A stretch of 64,000 nucleotides of DNA from MED660 sp002691025 (GTDB lineage Bacteria > Myxococcota_A > UBA9160 > UBA4427). Made by a program: the position numbers and the translations under genes. The stretch lies in assembly GCA_002170485.2 (NCBI GenBank), contig NHDZ02000034.1, positions 1-64,000 of the forward strand, read 5' to 3'. The notes below the pieces were generated by a model. It did not search any database, was not told the origin of the DNA, and saw nothing but the letters and a program-made list of their open reading frames with translations. Every line of letters starts with the position of its first letter. Position 1 is the stretch's first letter. This document shows, piece by piece, positions 61,067-64,000 of the stretch.

Positions 61067-61600
61067 ATGAGCAGCGGCAGTCTGGACCGCAAAAAACACT
61101 TTGTAGCCGAACTGAAGGCGCACTTTTCCGAAAGCATCTCAGCGGCCCGTCTCGCCGAAATGAACGCTGGCCAAATGAGCGAAAACATGCGGAGCGAGGC
61201 GACCAGCCGCGGTGACGCCAAGGCCGCCGTAGAATCCGGGCGCATGGCTGTCGCTCATGGACAGAGACGGGAGCGCACCAAACAGGACGTCGACCGTTTG
61301 ATCGCATTCGCTTCCAGGAGTCTGAAAAACTTCCGCCGCGACGCACCCATCGAGCTTGGCGCCATGGTGGACGTGAGAGTCGAGGAACTCGAAAGCGGAG
61401 CCGTGGAAGAAAGAACCTTCTTCATTCTGCCGGTCGGAGCAGGAACCGACCTCGAGGGTCCGGGCGGAGACGGTTTCCTCTCGGTGATCACACCCGAATC
61501 GCCGGTGGGTCGATCCCTGATGGGCCGGCGCGTGGGCGACTCGTTCGACACCGAGATCAAGGGTGTCGAACGCGAGTGGACAGTGACGGACCTGGTCTGA
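61067..61600 (+). CDS. GreA/GreB-family transcription factor homologue
   Basis: 177 residues. The C-terminal domain carries the Gre signature (FFILPVGAGTDLEGPGGDGFLSVITPESPVGRSLMGRRVGDSF). The N-terminal half is a predicted helical hairpin (ARLAEMNAGQMSENM ... SGRMAVAHGQRRERTKQDVDRL). The acidic tip that reaches the RNA polymerase active centre (D/E-E) is replaced by SENMRSEATSRGD, so cleavage activity is doubtful. It may be a Gfh/Rnk-like modulator. It is read from ATG 61067, just beyond the integration scar. Confidence 0.78.
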   Translation: MSSGSLDRKKHFVAELKAHFSESISAARLAEMNAGQMSENMRSEATSRGDAKAAVESGRMAVAHGQRRERTKQDVDRLIAFASRSLKNFRRDAPIELGAMVDVRVEELESGAVEERTFFILPVGAGTDLEGPGGDGFLSVITPESPVGRSLMGRRVGDSFDTEIKGVEREWTVTDLV

Positions 61601-61626
61601 ACCGGTCCACCCAGGAGCCGATTCCG

Positions 61627-62235
61627 CTACAGGTTGATGGCCTTCTGGAACGCCGGCCGGGCCTCGATATGACCGATGTATTCCTTCACGTTGCCCATCT
61701 CATCGGCAACCTGACCAAGTCGGTTGGCCATGAAGATCGAATGCCCCAACATGATGTCCGCGGCCGTGAATGCCCCTACCAGATACTCACGACCGGCGAG
61801 CGCCTCATTGACGGGGGCCACGGCTCGGCCAAGAAGTCGCTGTGCCTGCTCGAGCGCCGTCTGATCTCGGCGTTCGGGCGGAAGCAGGACGCTGTGAACC
61901 ATGATGGTATTGATCGGGGGCATCACCATGCCTTCGCAGTAGTGAAACCACTGCAGGTATTCCGGAAACTCAGGCGCATCTACGGCCGGCTTCAGACCTC
62001 CATCTCCATACCGGGCCATCACATACTCCACGATGGCACCTGACTCGAAAATCGAAACGTCTCCATCCTCCAACACCGGGATGCGGCCCAGGGGGTGACG
62101 CTTTCGATGTTCGTCGGACTTCAGATCCTTCGGATGAAACGCCATCGCGTTCAGGTCGTACTCCAGGCCCAGTTCTTCCAACAACCACACAATCCGTCCC
62201 GCGCGGGAATTCGGAGCAAAATGGAGTTTCAACAT
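61627..62235 (-). CDS. Glutathione S-transferase family protein
   Basis: 202 residues from ATG 62235 (MLKLHFAPNSRAGRI). Thioredoxin-like N-domain with cis-Pro (GRIPVLEDGDVSIFESGAIVEYVM) and the all-helical C-domain (YLVGAFTAADIMLGHSIF). The S-x-R-A opening suggests a beta- or nu-type enzyme using Ser rather than Cys. Role likely in detoxification or lipid peroxide metabolism. The longer open frame to 62355 has no support. Confidence 0.9.
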   Translation of the reverse strand: MLKLHFAPNSRAGRIVWLLEELGLEYDLNAMAFHPKDLKSDEHRKRHPLGRIPVLEDGDVSIFESGAIVEYVMARYGDGGLKPAVDAPEFPEYLQWFHYCEGMVMPPINTIMVHSVLLPPERRDQTALEQAQRLLGRAVAPVNEALAGREYLVGAFTAADIMLGHSIFMANRLGQVADEMGNVKEYIGHIEARPAFQKAINL

Positions 62236-62320
62236 CGGACTCTGCCTTTCGTTTCTCGGTTCAGATTCAATCACAGAAGATGTGCATGGATCATCATCGT
62301 AACAACCTATCGAACGGAAT

Positions 62321-62932
62321 TCATCGTGGTTTCTGCCCAAAGGCGATTTCCACACCGGCCAGCTTCATCTTCTCGATCTCCGCCTGCGTCGAGTCCGGAT
62401 GAACGCCCGCCGAAAGATCAATCAGGACACGAGTCCGAAAGCCCTCTCTGACGGCATCCAGGGCCGTGGCAGCTACGCAATAGTCGGTACACAAGCCCGC
62501 GATATCGATCGAATGGATCCCACCCGAGACAAGAACCTCGGCCATCCCGCGCCCATCCGGAAGCGCGGCTTCGAAAGCCGAATACGCGGCCGAGTACATT
62601 CCCTTGCTGAACATCTGGTGCGGATTCTCACTGAGGATTTCTTCCACCTCGGGATGGAAGTCGGCCCCTGTCGTACCGGCCACGCAATGAGCGGGCCAGG
62701 AATCAACGAAGTCGGGCTCCTCTGAAAAATGGCCTGCTGGATCCACGTGCCAATCTCGACTGGCCGCCAGGAGGTCATACTCAAAAGCGTACCCGCGCAC
62801 GTACCGAGCCAACGAGCGAGCCACATCCGCGCCACCCGACACCTGCAGTGCGCCGCCTTCACAGAAATCATTCTGCACGTCCACGAGAAGGAGTGCTGAA
62901 CCCTCCCCCGCTCTTGTGCCGGACGCAGTCAT
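62321..62932 (-). CDS. pncA: Nicotinamidase
   Basis: 203 residues, isochorismatase-like fold. Catalytic triad: Asp in LLVDVQNDF, Lys in QMFSKGMY, Cys152 in LCTDYCVAATALD. Metal ligands: SRDWHVDPAGHF. Converts nicotinamide to nicotinate in NAD salvage. It lies 85 bases upstream of the GST gene on the same strand. Confidence 0.95.
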   Translation of the reverse strand: MTASGTRAGEGSALLLVDVQNDFCEGGALQVSGGADVARSLARYVRGYAFEYDLLAASRDWHVDPAGHFSEEPDFVDSWPAHCVAGTTGADFHPEVEEILSENPHQMFSKGMYSAAYSAFEAALPDGRGMAEVLVSGGIHSIDIAGLCTDYCVAATALDAVREGFRTRVLIDLSAGVHPDSTQAEIEKMKLAGVEIAFGQKPR

Positions 62933-63132
62933 CTCTCGGTATGAACTTCACAGGAGAACAGCATGGGTTGGCTTCCGGGTCTCTACGATTTCACACAACA
63001 AGATCACAGGCCGCAATGGCCTGACCTCATCGGAGTCTACGCCGATCGCCCGTCGCATGCGAGAGACGCCTCATGCGGCCCAGAATCAGAAACTACAAAG
63101 GGAAATCGTGAACCCGGACGAGAAGGTCCAGA

Positions 63133-64000
63133 TCAGCGGGAAGCGATGGGATCGGAGGTCGGTCGAACGAGATCACCCACTTCAAGGGATCGGGTTGTAT
63201 GTGTCACATAGGCCACGGCGGTCTTGGGCTGAACTTCCACAAGAACCAGTTGTCCAACCACATGGTCCGGGGTCATCACTTTCCGACCCGAGACCCTGTC
63301 GGACCGGCGAGAACCCGGGACATAGACCTCAACCTCTGACCCGGCCTCGAATCCATGCAAAGAACCCCGATTGAGATAGACATGATCCCCGTCACCCATC
63401 TGGGTCCGATCGTCGGGTGTAAACACAATGGCGCCTTCCAACGCGGCAGGACTCGTCCGCACATCCACCTGCGCGGGCATGGGACGGCGAGGAATCACCT
63501 GATCTCCACGTAGGAGAGCCGATCGGGACTGCACGACGCGCGCCAAGGCTGAACCACCCTGGACATCGACCACCTCAAGCCACCCCAGAACATCCACATG
63601 GTATCCGAGCTTCCTCTTCTTCCCGACATCGTAGACCGGCTCGATCTCTCGAAAGATCGTGAACTGCTCGCCCGCACTCACTTCGCCATCGCCTATTCCC
63701 AGATAGACTTCATCCCCTTGCGCGAGCCAGTGTCGTTCTGTCGGACTGTCGACGATGCTCGTCGCGCCCTGAATCATTTCGGGGCTCAGAAAACCCATGG
63801 CCGCTCGTTCGACAACCCGGATACTCGGTGAGGGGGAAAGAACCGGCGGGGCCTTTCGAGCGGGGAGATACTCCAACGGCTCTTTTTGAAGAGGGGNNCT
63901 CTNTGGAGCCGCAGCCAACTCCTGTTCCGCTGCAATCATCCTCTCCGCTTCCATGGGCGTGATGCGTCGCATCTCTCCCGAAGTAATCCAGATACGGTCT
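63133..64000 (-). CDS. C-terminal part of a probable LysM-type envelope protein (5' end beyond window)
   Basis: The frame is open through the right edge, at least 289 codons. Upstream of ATG 63972 it reads DRIWITSGEMRRITPMEAERM, which looks like the end of a LysM module, so 63972 is not the true start. The rest has two similar beta-rich halves (GDEVYLGIGDGEVSAGEQFTIFR and GDHVYLNRGSLHGFEAGSEVEVYVPG), each followed by G-x-V/L-E-V-x-x-V. Proteins of this kind are common periplasmic proteins in deltaproteobacteria with unknown function. Two or three Ns near 63898. Confidence 0.65.
   Translation of the reverse strand, partial: DRIWITSGEMRRITPMEAERMIAAEQELAAAPXXXPLQKEPLEYLPARKAPPVLSPSPSIRVVERAAMGFLSPEMIQGATSIVDSPTERHWLAQGDEVYLGIGDGEVSAGEQFTIFREIEPVYDVGKKRKLGYHVDVLGWLEVVDVQGGSALARVVQSRSALLRGDQVIPRRPMPAQVDVRTSPAALEGAIVFTPDDRTQMGDGDHVYLNRGSLHGFEAGSEVEVYVPGSRRSDRVSGRKVMTPDHVVGQLVLVEVQPKTAVAYVTHTTRSLEVGDLVRPTSDPIASR

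Overview
The window is a dense stretch of a GC-rich bacterial chromosome, most likely from a deltaproteobacterial lineage in the broad sense (Myxococcota or a relative). The main reasons are a pilus block in the Myxococcus-like order pilA-pilG-pilH-pilI-pilD, the runs nrdR-ribD-ribH-nusB, recO-glyS-ppdK and trmFO-xerC-hslV-hslU, and genes typical of uncultured relatives (DUF1329 with a Ycf48-like lipoprotein, class III CoA-transferase, Thr-type sulfatase). Scattered N bases (dense near 22.5, 38.5-42 and 46-50 kb) point to a consensus or metagenomic assembly. I see no rRNA, CRISPR array or complete transposon.

Layout. 1-8.3 kb, minus strand: one long gene train, read right to left as yceD, rpmF, fabD, acpP, fabF, glyA, nrdR, ribD, ribH, nusB, a stand-alone M17 N-terminal domain and a zinc-ribbon protein cut by the edge. 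It lacks plsX/fabH/fabG and ribE/ribBA, which related clusters usually carry. 8.4-10 kb, plus strand: gltX and tRNA-Gln(CTG). 10-14.4 kb, minus: pilA-G-H-I-D. 14.7-15.5 kb, plus: tRNA-Glu(CTC) and a DEDDh exonuclease. 15.5-17.9 kb, minus: RIO/Kdo-type kinase, membrane methyltransferase-like protein, small protein, ECF sigma factor. 18.3-25.4 kb, minus: TPR lipoprotein, RodZ-like HTH protein, recO, glyS, ppdK and a small lipoprotein. 26-32 kb: a TCA-cycle block, korAB (plus) converging on mdh-sucC-sucD (minus). 32-38.6 kb, minus: aspS, a diguanylate cyclase, the Ycf48-like lipoprotein and DUF1329. 39-43 kb: an ABC1 kinase (plus) converging on a J-domain protein paired with a lid-less Hsp70 (minus). 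43-51 kb, minus: trmFO-xerC-hslV-hslU, an orphan REC-GAF-GAF protein, argB and argF. 51-57.6 kb: CoA-transferase, SDR, NTF2-like protein, DUF1214-like protein and a secreted di-heme enzyme. 58-64 kb: dprA, an integration scar, a Gre-like factor, a GST, nicotinamidase and the C-terminal part of an envelope protein.

The most notable structure lies at 59.17-60.92 kb. The last 74 bp of dprA, stop codon included, recur 1.67 kb downstream (72 of 74 bases identical). Just inside the first copy is the start of a phage-type tyrosine recombinase, broken after about 28 codons. The only intact gene between the copies is a lipoprotein sulfatase-like enzyme with Thr where the formylglycine Cys/Ser belongs. 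I read this as a decayed integrative element using the dprA 3' end as its attachment site. Next in interest are the J-protein/short-DnaK pair, the pil cluster, a small upstream ORF abutting the TTG start of korA, and two palindromes in the AT-rich region between dprA and the di-heme enzyme.
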